Source: Bacteroidales bacterium (lineage in GTDB: Bacteria; Bacteroidota; Bacteroidia; Bacteroidales; FEN-979). From it: DNA of 64,000 bases. The position numbers and the translations under genes were made by a program. Positions 9,068 to 17,675 of this stretch are shown piece after piece; position 1 is the stretch's first letter; every line of letters begins with the position of its first letter. The notes beneath the pieces were generated by a model. It saw only the letters and a program-made list of their open reading frames with translations, was not told the DNA's origin and made no database searches. The stretch is taken from assembly GCA_023231065.1 (NCBI GenBank), contig JALNWE010000008.1, forward strand, positions 1 through 64,000. Reading direction: 5' to 3'.

Positions 9068-10579
9068 ATGAGTATTCTGACACTATTTATCATCATACCG
9101 TTACTGACTATTGTTGGTATCCTGTTCTGTAAGACCGACATGCAGGTAAAATGGGTTTCTGTTGCCGGTATGGGGCTGCAATTTATTAACGCCATCGCAC
9201 TGATCCTTCTTTTCTTAGCCGAACGACGGGCCGGGAATATAGCTGAGGTTCTTTTTGTTCAGGATAATTTGTGGTATGAAACGCTCAATATTCATTTTCA
9301 TGTTGGCGTTGACGGCGTTTCGGTTGCCATGATCGGGCTCACTTCCCTGGTGGTGTTTGCGGGGATTTTTGCAAGCTGGGAAATAAAGGACCTGCACCGT
9401 GAATTTTTCACATTTCTTATCCTTCTGTCCAGCGGGGTGTTTGGTTTCTTCATCAGCCTCGATTTGTTCACCATGTTCCTGTTTTATGAACTGGCCGTGA
9501 TCCCGATGTACCTGCTGATCGGAATTTGGGGAAGTGGCCCGCGGCATTATTCAGCGATGAAGCTCACGCTGATGTTGATGGGAGGTTCTGCACTGATCAT
9601 GCTTGGGCTGATCGGCATTTACCTCAACTCCGCCCCCAATGGCGGACCCTTGACGTGGGATATCATAAAAATATCGAAAGAGACCCTCCCGATGGATATG
9701 CAGCGTTTTCTTTTCCCATTACTCTTTGTGGGATTTGGGGTGTTGGGAGCGATGTTCCCGTTCCACACATGGTCACCCGACGGTCATGCCTCGGCGCCAA
9801 CCGCGGTTTCCATGCTCCATGCCGGCGTTCTGATGAAATTGGGCGGATATGGTTGTTACCGGGTTGCCGTGTTCCTTCTCCCGCAGGCCGCTCATCAGGT
9901 AGGTTGGATTTTCCTGATCCTGGCCACGATCGGGGTCATTTATGGCGCTTTTGGCGCCCTCTGGCAAAAAGATCTTAAATACATCAACGCTTATTCTTCG
10001 GTCAGTCATTGTGGCCTGGTGCTATTCGCCATTTTGATGTTCAACCAGACCGCGATGAACGGCGCTATCATGCAGATGATCTCCCATGGTATCATGACGG
10101 CCCTCTTCTTTGCCCTCATCGGGATGATATATGGAAGGACCCATACGCGCTATATCAATGAAATGGGAGGGTTGATGAAAGTCATGCCGTTCCTTTCGGT
10201 GGCTTATGTTATCGCCGGTCTTGCTTCCTTAGGGCTTCCCGGGTTCAGTGGGTTTGTTGCTGAAATGACCATTTTTGTGGGCGCGTTTCAAAATGCCGAT
10301 ATTTTCCACCGGGTGGTCACGATCATTGCCGCGTCTTCCATTGTGGTAACAGCTGTTTATATCTTACGCGTCGTGGGTATTTTACTGTTAGGGAAGATCC
10401 GTAATGATGAATATGAACAACTCACTGACGCCAAATGGTATGATAAGATCAGTGTGGTATCATTAATCCTGGGCATTACCATCATCGGGGTGGCCCCACT
10501 GTGGCTTTCGGATATGATTACCGGGGGCCTGGGCCCGATCGTGCAAAAGCTGTTGGCGGCGGCGCCCATGATGCCTTAA
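9068..10579 (+). CDS. nuoM: NADH-quinone oxidoreductase subunit M (antiporter-like)
   Basis: The second antiporter-like pump subunit, 503 residues with about fourteen helices. Diagnostic segments are FYELAVIPMYLLIGIWG, the key-residue stretch FPFHTWSPDGHASAPTAVSMLHAGVLMKLGGYG, and the later SHGIMTALFFALIGMIYGRTHTR. It shares the MrpD fold with NuoL and NuoN. Located 12 bp after nuoL. Confidence 0.96.
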   Translation: MSILTLFIIIPLLTIVGILFCKTDMQVKWVSVAGMGLQFINAIALILLFLAERRAGNIAEVLFVQDNLWYETLNIHFHVGVDGVSVAMIGLTSLVVFAGIFASWEIKDLHREFFTFLILLSSGVFGFFISLDLFTMFLFYELAVIPMYLLIGIWGSGPRHYSAMKLTLMLMGGSALIMLGLIGIYLNSAPNGGPLTWDIIKISKETLPMDMQRFLFPLLFVGFGVLGAMFPFHTWSPDGHASAPTAVSMLHAGVLMKLGGYGCYRVAVFLLPQAAHQVGWIFLILATIGVIYGAFGALWQKDLKYINAYSSVSHCGLVLFAILMFNQTAMNGAIMQMISHGIMTALFFALIGMIYGRTHTRYINEMGGLMKVMPFLSVAYVIAGLASLGLPGFSGFVAEMTIFVGAFQNADIFHRVVTIIAASSIVVTAVYILRVVGILLLGKIRNDEYEQLTDAKWYDKISVVSLILGITIIGVAPLWLSDMITGGLGPIVQKLLAAAPMMP

Positions 10580-10637
10580 CGATGTATAATTTAGGTTTAC
10601 GATATAGGAATTATTGATATAATAAAATTTCTGAACG

Positions 10638-12047
10638 ATGCTGATCATGAGACATGAATTACTGCTGATAGTTATCACGGTAATCCTATTGGTTGTCGAA
10701 ATTTTTCTGCCCAATACCCGGAAGCGGAAGATCATTCTTCCGGCCATTCTGCTGATGGCAGCGGTAACGGTTATAGGTTTTTTCCCCGGCACACCGGGAA
10801 TTTTGTTTGGCGGCATGTATCAGTCCACACAGCTCTCCATGTTACTGAAAAATATTCTGAATGTAGGCGTCCTGATTATTTTTATCCAGTCGGTTGACTG
10901 GCTGAAACAGGATCAGAACAAGGAGAAGATCAGTGAATTTTATCTGCTGATGCTTTCGACGCTCATCGGGATGAACTATATGATCTCATCGGGCAATTTT
11001 CTGATGTTTTATCTTGGTCTTGAGCTGGCTACTATTCCGATCGCTGCATTGGCCGCTTATGAAAGGTTTAAAGAGAAATCGGCAGAAGCCGGGGTAAAAC
11101 TGATCTTTATTTCAGCTTTGTCGTCGGGTATTTTATTATACGGACTTTCCATGATATACGGGACTACCGGAACAATGTACTTTGCCGATGTGGCGCCCCT
11201 GATCACCGGAGCCCCGCTACAGGTACTTGCTTTTATCTTCTTTTTCGCCGGAATGGCCTTTAAAATTTCACTGGTCCCGTTCCACCTGTGGACTGCCGAC
11301 GTGTATGAAGGGTCCCCTGTAAATGTTGCATCGTATCTCTCGGTGATTTCCAAGGGAGCAGCCGTTTTCATTTTTACCATCATTCTTTACACGGTATTTA
11401 CAAAAATTGCCGTATTATGGAGTGAAGTCCTTTACGTGATCATCATTTTAACCATTACGGTAGGAAATCTCTTTGCGATGCGTCAGCAAAACCTGAAACG
11501 GTTTCTTGCATTCTCATCCATTGCCCAGGCAGGGTTCATCTTATTGGGTATCATTAGTCAAAGTCAGGTAGGCATGACCACCGTGATCTACTTTGTGCTG
11601 GTTTATATTTTTTCCAACCTGGGCGCTTTTGGTGTTGTCGGCATCATTTCGAACCGCACCGGAAAAGAAACCATCAATGACTATGACGGGTTATATCGGA
11701 CCAATCCCAAACTCAGCCTCGTGATGATGTTGGCCCTCTTTTCATTAGCCGGAATTCCTCCCCTGGCAGGATTTTTTGGGAAATTCTTCCTGTTTACCGC
11801 CGGGGCCAAGCAAGGATATTATATCCTGGTGCTGATCGCCCTGATCAATACCATTATTTCCTTATATTACTACCTGCTGGTGATCAAAGCGATGTTCCTT
11901 AACAACAGCGACCAACCCATTGCCTATTTTAAAAGCGATAATTATACGCGGTTGGGGCTGATCCTTTGTGTGGCCGGTATCGTGGTGATCGGGTTTACCA
12001 GTTCGGTTTATGAGTTGATTTATAACCTGAGTTTCGGATTGTATTAA
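10638..12047 (+). CDS. nuoN: NADH-quinone oxidoreductase subunit N (antiporter-like)
   Basis: The third antiporter-like subunit and last nuo gene, 469 residues. Family segments are YLGLELATIPIAALAAYERF, KISLVPFHLWTADVYEGSPVNVASYLSVISKGAA and LFSLAGIPPLAGFFGKFFLFTAG. The start could be ATG 10638 or the inner Met four codons on. The 58-bp gap to nuoM is AT-rich without a terminator, so it should still be part of the operon. Confidence 0.95.
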   Translation: MLIMRHELLLIVITVILLVVEIFLPNTRKRKIILPAILLMAAVTVIGFFPGTPGILFGGMYQSTQLSMLLKNILNVGVLIIFIQSVDWLKQDQNKEKISEFYLLMLSTLIGMNYMISSGNFLMFYLGLELATIPIAALAAYERFKEKSAEAGVKLIFISALSSGILLYGLSMIYGTTGTMYFADVAPLITGAPLQVLAFIFFFAGMAFKISLVPFHLWTADVYEGSPVNVASYLSVISKGAAVFIFTIILYTVFTKIAVLWSEVLYVIIILTITVGNLFAMRQQNLKRFLAFSSIAQAGFILLGIISQSQVGMTTVIYFVLVYIFSNLGAFGVVGIISNRTGKETINDYDGLYRTNPKLSLVMMLALFSLAGIPPLAGFFGKFFLFTAGAKQGYYILVLIALINTIISLYYYLLVIKAMFLNNSDQPIAYFKSDNYTRLGLILCVAGIVVIGFTSSVYELIYNLSFGLY

Positions 12048-12063
12048 TGGAGGAAGGATAATT

Positions 12064-12393
12064 ATGGCAATGCTCAAAGGGAAACATGTAGTTACAGAAA
12101 TAGAAGGAGTGCGGTGTACTGTTGTCGGGTCCGGGATTTCCGGTGAGCGTGCAGCGTTCCTGAAAGACCTGCTGGCCTATAACGGGTATGAAGTGAAAAC
12201 AGAAGAGGAAAAAGCCAAAGATGGCTCCGGGACTGGCGCCTTCATTCTGGGGGTTACTGATCTTCTGATGAACCCGGTAATAAAGTTATTTCAGAAAAAG
12301 TTTTTCCGGAAAGACGGGAACGTAGTCAATGTGGCGTATTGGAATCAGTGGCCCGATCAATGGGATATCCCTTACTGTCAGATTCAGCATTAA
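12064..12393 (+). CDS. Unknown small soluble protein after nuoN
   Basis: A 109-residue protein I do not recognise. It begins 16 bp after nuoN, so is probably co-transcribed with complex I. It has no signal peptide or membrane segment. Visible features are a beta-rich N-terminus (KHVVTEIEGVRCTVVGSG), a basic C-terminal half (LFQKKFFRKDGNVV), and an aromatic tail with WNQWPDQWDIPYC and a terminal CQIQH. The two cysteines (about residues 19 and 105) are not arranged like a known metal motif. A role linked to complex I is only a guess from position. Confidence 0.7.
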   Translation: MAMLKGKHVVTEIEGVRCTVVGSGISGERAAFLKDLLAYNGYEVKTEEEKAKDGSGTGAFILGVTDLLMNPVIKLFQKKFFRKDGNVVNVAYWNQWPDQWDIPYCQIQH

Positions 12394-12397
12394 AAAA

Positions 12398-12595
12398 ATG
12401 CAAAAACTGGGCAAATATTTCTCTGTTTTCGTCATTCTCCTTTATTTTTTTCTTGGAATATTTATTCTTGTAAGCCCAAGATTTCAATATCTTCCAAAAG
12501 GGATAAAAATAATTTTTTCGGTCTTTCTGTTCCTGTATGGATGTTACCGCCTGGCCCGGATCTGGACTAAAAGCAGGGAAAATGACGGGGAATAG
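12398..12595 (+). CDS. Small two-helix membrane protein
   Basis: A 65-residue protein starting at ATG 12398 (MQKLGKYFS), 4 bp after the preceding stop; the longer frame to 12329 overlaps that gene and has no reason to be used. Two transmembrane helices are predicted by eye (FVILLYFFLGIFILV and IIFSVFLFLYGCYRLARI), with a short positively charged loop and a charged C-terminus. No family recognised. It is the last gene before the gap that ends the nuo transcription unit. Confidence 0.65.
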   Translation: MQKLGKYFSVFVILLYFFLGIFILVSPRFQYLPKGIKIIFSVFLFLYGCYRLARIWTKSRENDGE

Positions 12596-12671
12596 TCAAA
12601 TTTCCCTTGACAATTTTCCGTTTTGATGTACATTTACCTTTTTAAAACAGCAAGGAGAATAATAATTTTAA

Positions 12672-12679
12672 TAACTTTG
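12672..12679 (+). promoter_or_regulatory. Candidate -7 element before the binding-protein/TonB operon
   Basis: TAACTTTG matches TAnnTTTG and lies 41 bp before the start of the PstS-like gene, in the AT-rich gap after the nuo region. No good -33 TTG at normal spacing was seen. Confidence 0.45.
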
Positions 12680-12719
12680 TGTTTTACATAAGAATCCATT
12701 GATTTTTAGTCATTAAGCA

Positions 12720-13676
12720 ATGAAAAATAGAACCATGGACCTGTACAGGTTTTTTTTACCGGCAAGTGTTTTTTTCCTGCTAATAATGAACTCCTGTGGT
12801 GATTCCGGACAAAAAAACACGGATACTCCAACTTCGGGCCGGATCAAAGTAGGGGTTGATGAATCATACCGTCTTCTGATCGATGCAGAGGTTTATACTT
12901 TCGAAGCGATCTATAAAAACGCCCATATTGATGCCCAGTATAAAACGGAAGCCGATGTTATCAATGATTTTATGAACGACTCTGTTCCTTTGATCATCGT
13001 AAATACAAAGCTGAATGAGAAACAAGTTGAATATTTAAGGTCTATTCAGTATGTCCCAAAAACTACTTTGATTGCACACGATGCCATAGCCCTGGTAGTG
13101 AATAATGAAAATCCGGATACGAACCTGTTATATCAAACCGTAAAAGATATTTTCCTTGGAAAGATAACATCCTGGAAACAGATCAATCCAAAGTCAAAAT
13201 TAGGGCCCCTGCGGGTTGTTTTTGATCATCTTAAATCGTCCAATCCCCGGTATTTCAAAGAAAAATTCGCCCTGGATTCATTCCCCCCGACTTGTTCTGC
13301 CGTACAAAACAACGAGGAGGTTATTAAATATGTTGAAAATAACAAAAATGGCATAGGGATTGTAAGTGTCAACTGGATCAGCGATAAACAAGATACCGTG
13401 TCGAACAATTTCTTAAAACGAATTAAAGTCATAGGCATTGCCCTGGAGGGTGACAACAACCAGGATACTTATTTTTACCGGCCTTATCAGGGTTATATTG
13501 CCGAAGGGTCTTATCCTTTTACCCGTGAAATATATTGCATTAACCGTCAGCCATATTCCGGTCTGGCGTTTGGTTTTTCAGCGTTTGTTGCCGGGGAGAA
13601 AGGCCAGCTTATTCTATTACATTCAGGATTGGTCCCGGCAGCGATGCCTGTTCGGATAGTTGAAATAAAACATTAA
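12720..13676 (+). CDS. PstS-like substrate-binding lipoprotein
   Basis: A periplasmic binding protein of the phosphate-binding (PstS-like) superfamily, 318 residues. The N-terminus is a lipoprotein signal with Cys26 (LLIMNSC). Body features typical of the fold are GRIKVGVDESYRLLIDAEVYTFE, the DVINDFMNDSVPLIIVNTKL block, and the late VKDIFLGKITSWKQINPKSKL stretch seen in PstS family members. There is no ABC permease or ATPase nearby. Instead it heads an operon with a TPR protein and TonB/ExbBD, an arrangement seen in other Bacteroidetes. What it binds is not known; phosphate should not be assumed. Confidence 0.8.
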   Translation: MKNRTMDLYRFFLPASVFFLLIMNSCGDSGQKNTDTPTSGRIKVGVDESYRLLIDAEVYTFEAIYKNAHIDAQYKTEADVINDFMNDSVPLIIVNTKLNEKQVEYLRSIQYVPKTTLIAHDAIALVVNNENPDTNLLYQTVKDIFLGKITSWKQINPKSKLGPLRVVFDHLKSSNPRYFKEKFALDSFPPTCSAVQNNEEVIKYVENNKNGIGIVSVNWISDKQDTVSNNFLKRIKVIGIALEGDNNQDTYFYRPYQGYIAEGSYPFTREIYCINRQPYSGLAFGFSAFVAGEKGQLILLHSGLVPAAMPVRIVEIKH

Positions 13677-13693
13677 ACAGAGGAGAACTTTTT

Positions 13694-15388
13694 ATGTCCA
13701 GATTTGCTAAACCAGTTCCCGGAGTCCTTGCCTCCCTTATCTTTTTCACTTTTTTGGTACAGACTTCCGCACAGGATTTGAAAACTGCCATTAAACTGAC
13801 TAAGAGTGAACAATTCGCCGCCGCCAGTTCCATGTTTAAAACCCTGATACAGAAAACACCCAGCGATGGTGATCTATATTATTATTACGGGCGGAGTTTA
13901 TTGGATAAATATTATTCTGACACGCTCAATCTTTCATTTGAAGAGAAAGCGGATTCGGCAAAAGCTATTTACGAATCCGGTATTAAACAGGATCCTGCAA
14001 ATCCCCTGAACTATATTGGTATGGGTGGATTATCCCTTATAAAAAAACAAATCCCGGCAGCCCAGGAGTATTTTTCCAAGGCCCTGTCTTTAATGCCCTC
14101 AAAGGCTAATAAAACCATTAAAATGGAACCCTCCCGCCAGGGATTGGTCCTCATTCAGATGGCTGAGGCTTATGTGACGGCAAATGTCGCTGACACCGCC
14201 AATGTTTTTTCCATCTTGCGCAATGCTGAAAAGCTCGACAGTAAAAATCCTGAACTTTACATCGTCAAAGGGGATGTTTATTTTTATCTGTTGAACGACG
14301 GGTCAAAAGCTATTTCGAATTATAACATGGCCCAGGCGCTGGACCCTACATCCCCGGAAGCCAAATTACGGGTTGGCCTGTTATGGCTACGCGCCAGGCA
14401 ATATACCAACGCGCTGAATTATTACGCGGAGGTTGTAAAAATGGATTCCACCTTTGCACCGGCTTACCGTGAGTTGGGATCGTTACTCTCGCGTGCCGGC
14501 AGACAGGAAGAAGCCAAAGTTAATTTTTATAAATTTCTGGAGCTTTCGCGCAATGTTTCAGCCCGCAAACAATTTGTGAATACCCTGATCGATCTTAACG
14601 ATTATCCCGAAGCCATTGTCCAATTGAAAGAAATTTTAAAGGTGGATACGAATGACAATGATGTTAACCGGGCCCTGGCTTATTCTTATTTTGAAACCCA
14701 GCAATATGACAAAGCGCTTGCTTCCATCCGGAAATTTATCGCCCATGCCAATACCTCAAAGATACGTCCTCTCGATTACATTTATTATGGCAGGACTTTG
14801 GCAAAACTGAAAATGGATTCCCTTGCGCCGGAACAACTTTTAAAGGCCTATGGCATGGATACGACCAAAGCAGAGCTTATTTCTGAAGCCGCCTTATGCT
14901 GGACCAAGATTAAGAAATACGACAAGGCCAGGGAGTTATATGAGAAGAAAATCATTTTAAACAAGGCGACGGGTATGGATTATTATAACCTTGGCAAAGT
15001 TTATTACAGTATTCAGGATTATGTGAAAGCGGATACCAACCTGGCCATTTTCAACAACATGCAGCCCGAATATGTGCAGGGATGGGTATGGCGCGCCAGG
15101 GCCAAATCAAACCTTGATCCCGAAAGTCAGGCCGGCTTGGCAAAGCCAATCTATGAAACCATATTGGAAAAGACCCAGGCTGATACCGCCAAATATGTAA
15201 AAGAGAGAATAGAATCGATGTACTTTCTGGCCTTTTATAATTTTTTGCAATACAATCAGACAAAGAACAAAGAATTTGCCATCAAGGCGGTGGAATACGG
15301 GACACGGATCAATGCCATTGATCCCACTGATGATAAAGCTGAGAAATCCAAGCAAATCATAGATGTTTTGAAAGACAAGATCAAATAA
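13694..15388 (+). CDS. Periplasmic TPR-repeat protein
   Basis: A 564-residue protein with a signal peptide (start MSRFAKPVPGVLASLIFFTFLVQTSA) and tetratricopeptide repeats along nearly its whole length. Examples are QFAAASSMFKTLIQKTPSDG, DGSKAISNYNMAQALDPTS, QYTNALNYYAEVVKMDSTF and YDKARELYEKKIILNKATG. TPR arrays hold partner proteins. It starts 17 bp after the PstS-like gene and precedes exbB by 95 bp, so it probably works with the TonB energy-transfer complex at the periplasmic face. No enzyme motif is present. Confidence 0.85.
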   Translation: MSRFAKPVPGVLASLIFFTFLVQTSAQDLKTAIKLTKSEQFAAASSMFKTLIQKTPSDGDLYYYYGRSLLDKYYSDTLNLSFEEKADSAKAIYESGIKQDPANPLNYIGMGGLSLIKKQIPAAQEYFSKALSLMPSKANKTIKMEPSRQGLVLIQMAEAYVTANVADTANVFSILRNAEKLDSKNPELYIVKGDVYFYLLNDGSKAISNYNMAQALDPTSPEAKLRVGLLWLRARQYTNALNYYAEVVKMDSTFAPAYRELGSLLSRAGRQEEAKVNFYKFLELSRNVSARKQFVNTLIDLNDYPEAIVQLKEILKVDTNDNDVNRALAYSYFETQQYDKALASIRKFIAHANTSKIRPLDYIYYGRTLAKLKMDSLAPEQLLKAYGMDTTKAELISEAALCWTKIKKYDKARELYEKKIILNKATGMDYYNLGKVYYSIQDYVKADTNLAIFNNMQPEYVQGWVWRARAKSNLDPESQAGLAKPIYETILEKTQADTAKYVKERIESMYFLAFYNFLQYNQTKNKEFAIKAVEYGTRINAIDPTDDKAEKSKQIIDVLKDKIK

Positions 15389-15416
15389 CAATTTTTATTT
15401 CTTTTTATATTTTTTT

Positions 15417-15424
15417 TACCTTTG
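15417..15424 (+). promoter_or_regulatory. Candidate -7 element before exbB
   Basis: TACCTTTG matches the Bacteroidetes -7 consensus and lies 59 bp before the exbB start in a T-rich gap, suggesting that the exbB-exbD-exbD-tonB genes can be transcribed separately from the upstream pair. Confidence 0.45.
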
Positions 15425-15483
15425 CAGGCCTATTATTAAGAAATTCAATAATTCAAACATTTTTTAATCTAAAACTTTTTACG

Positions 15484-16305
15484 ATGAGCAAGAAAAATAG
15501 CAAAGGCGGATCTTTGGGTGCCGCTTTACAGTCAACATTCACTGTGTTAGCGATTGTTTTGGCTTTCATAGTAGGTTTCCTGGTTTTTAAGTTTATCTTC
15601 GGAAACCCGGTGAACTTTGAAGGTGGCAACAATAAAGGGATGCCACTTAATGGTAGTTTATTAGGGACTATCTATAAAGGAGGTGTGATTGTTCCGTTCC
15701 TTATTGGGCTCAACCTGCTGGTTATTATCTTTTCTATTGAAAGGGGTATTACGCTGGTACGCGCCAAGGGAAAAGGCAGAATCAATGTGTTTGTAAAAAG
15801 TTTGCAGAATTTCCTCGATGGAAATAAAATTGAAGACGCTGTTGCTGCCTGCGACAAACAACGCGGTTCATTGGCCAATGTAATGAAAGCCGGCCTTCTC
15901 CGTTATCGCACATTACAGAATGATGTCAATCTGGTGAAAGATCAAAAGATCCTTTCACTCCAGAAAGAATTTGAAGAAGCTTCGGCCCTTGAGCTCCCGA
16001 TGCTTTCGCGAAACCTGGTTATCCTTTCCACCATCGCTTCAATCTCCGTACTGACCGGTCTTATGGGAACGGTACTTGGTATGATCAAGGCCTTTGCCGC
16101 TCTTGCAACTGCTGGTTCGCCTGATGCGCTTGCCCTTGCAACCGGTATTTCCGAGGCCCTTGTCAATACTGCATTCGGTATCTTCGGATCCCTGATGGCC
16201 ATCGTGGCTTACAATTTCTTTTCCACCCAGATTGATAACTTTACTTTCAAAATTGACGAAGCCGGATTCAGCCTTGTTCAGTCATTTGCAGCTGGCGCCA
16301 AGTAA
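15484..16305 (+). CDS. exbB: MotA/TolQ/ExbB proton channel protein
   Basis: The channel-forming partner of ExbD that uses the proton gradient to power TonB, 273 residues. An N-terminal helix (about 15-40) is followed by a second (VPFLIGLNLLVIIFSIERG) and the two long family helices containing SRNLVILSTIASISVLTGLMG and SEALVNTAFGIFGSLMAIVAYNFF. The cytoplasmic stretch between them is typical. With the following two ExbD and TonB it forms an energy transducer for outer-membrane receptors such as the SusC here. Confidence 0.93.
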   Translation: MSKKNSKGGSLGAALQSTFTVLAIVLAFIVGFLVFKFIFGNPVNFEGGNNKGMPLNGSLLGTIYKGGVIVPFLIGLNLLVIIFSIERGITLVRAKGKGRINVFVKSLQNFLDGNKIEDAVAACDKQRGSLANVMKAGLLRYRTLQNDVNLVKDQKILSLQKEFEEASALELPMLSRNLVILSTIASISVLTGLMGTVLGMIKAFAALATAGSPDALALATGISEALVNTAFGIFGSLMAIVAYNFFSTQIDNFTFKIDEAGFSLVQSFAAGAK

Positions 16306-16324
16306 TTAAAAAAAGTAGAACCCT

Positions 16325-16960
16325 ATGCCAAAAATTAAATCTCCCGCAAGATCTCCGCACATAGACATGACGCCTATGGTGGATTTATTTTCCTTGCTGC
16401 TTACTTTTTTCATGTTGACCGCTACATTTCGTCCCCAGGAAGCCACTCCGATTACAACCCCTTCATCGGTTTCGGAAAAGACCATCCCGGATAATGACCT
16501 CATGACAATTTTTGTCGCTAAAGACGGGAAAGTTTTCTTTAACATTGACAATGGTAAAGATACCACTACCCACTTCAGGAAGAAATTGCTTGAAAAAATT
16601 GGCGAACAGTATAAAATAACCTTTACCCCCCAGGAACTGGACAAATTCGGGACTATGGCTGCATTTGGTATGCCGGTTAAGGATATCAGGGCCTGGCTTA
16701 GCGAGAGTGATTCGAAATTACGCGAAAAACACATGGTGGGTATCCCGATGGATTCGACCGATAACCAGTTAGCGTGGTGGGTCCGTCTGGCCCGTCTGAC
16801 GAATACCTCTGCTGAAGTCGCTATCAAAGGGGATGGAGAAACCAATTATACTGACGTGAAAAAAGTCATGGACCTGCTCCAGGAAAACAAGGTAAATAAG
16901 TTTAATCTCGTTACCAATCTGGCAAAAGAAGAAGTTTTGTTGAAAGATTTACCAAAGTAA
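16325..16960 (+). CDS. exbD: ExbD/TolR-family protein, first copy
   Basis: A 211-residue ExbD with a short cytoplasmic N-terminus (MPKIKSPARSPHIDMTPM), one transmembrane helix holding the channel aspartate (VDLFSLLLTFFMLTATF; Asp at about residue 21), and a larger than usual periplasmic domain. The family is usually near 140 residues, so the periplasmic part is extended, as in many Bacteroidetes. Follows exbB by 19 bp and works with it. Confidence 0.92.
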   Translation: MPKIKSPARSPHIDMTPMVDLFSLLLTFFMLTATFRPQEATPITTPSSVSEKTIPDNDLMTIFVAKDGKVFFNIDNGKDTTTHFRKKLLEKIGEQYKITFTPQELDKFGTMAAFGMPVKDIRAWLSESDSKLREKHMVGIPMDSTDNQLAWWVRLARLTNTSAEVAIKGDGETNYTDVKKVMDLLQENKVNKFNLVTNLAKEEVLLKDLPK

Positions 16961-16996
16961 GGTAACCTGCTATTAATCCCAAAAACATAAACCAAT

Positions 16997-17635
16997 ATGG
17001 GTGAAATTATTCAAGAGGAAAAAGGGAAAAAGGGTGGAAAGCGTAAAGTAAAGAAACAAAGCACCCGCATCGATATGACCCCCATGGTCGACCTGATGTG
17101 TTTGCTTATCACCTTCTTCATGCTTACCACAGCTTTTAGCAAGGCCAAGGTCATGGTAATCACCATGCCTGAAAAAGATCAAACAAATGAACCTAAGAAT
17201 GCCCCGAGAATCTCCGCTGAACGGACGCTGAATATTCTCCTTACAGATGGCGATAAGGTCTATTTTTATCAAGGTCTTGCCGATCCTAAAAAACCGCCAT
17301 TACCCCAACTGGTTAAATCTGATTTCAGCAAAGACGGTATTCGCAAAGTATTGTTACTGAGAAATAAAGATCTCTTTACTAAGATTGCAGAATACCGTGA
17401 AAAACGATTGACCGGAAAAATAGTGGTAGCGGATACAACAGCCGATAATGCAATCAAGAGTTTTAAAAAAGAGGACCGTAAGGGACCGATTGTATTGATC
17501 AAGGCTGACGATAAAACAAAGTACAAGGACATCGTTAATATCATCGACGAAATGGCCATCTGCAACATTGCAAGTTATGCCATTGTGGATCTTTCTCCCG
17601 TGGAGATTGAAATGTTAAAGAATGCTCCTAAATAA
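16997..17635 (+). CDS. exbD: ExbD/TolR-family protein, second copy
   Basis: A second ExbD of 212 residues: Lys-rich N-terminus, STRIDMTPMVDLMCLLITFFMLTTAF with the channel aspartate, then a long periplasmic domain. It is clearly paralogous to the preceding gene but diverged outside the helix. ExbD acts as a dimer in the ExbB ring, so the two copies could form a heterodimer. Confidence 0.92.
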   Translation: MGEIIQEEKGKKGGKRKVKKQSTRIDMTPMVDLMCLLITFFMLTTAFSKAKVMVITMPEKDQTNEPKNAPRISAERTLNILLTDGDKVYFYQGLADPKKPPLPQLVKSDFSKDGIRKVLLLRNKDLFTKIAEYREKRLTGKIVVADTTADNAIKSFKKEDRKGPIVLIKADDKTKYKDIVNIIDEMAICNIASYAIVDLSPVEIEMLKNAPK

Positions 17636-17675
17636 TTCAAGATGATGTTTTTTAACACTTTAAAAACCTATTTGT

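Noticed and set aside
12720..13676. Calling the gene pstS
   Set aside because: The fold is PstS-like but no phosphate ABC transporter genes are nearby and the operon is TonB/ExbBD; a specific symbol would mislead.
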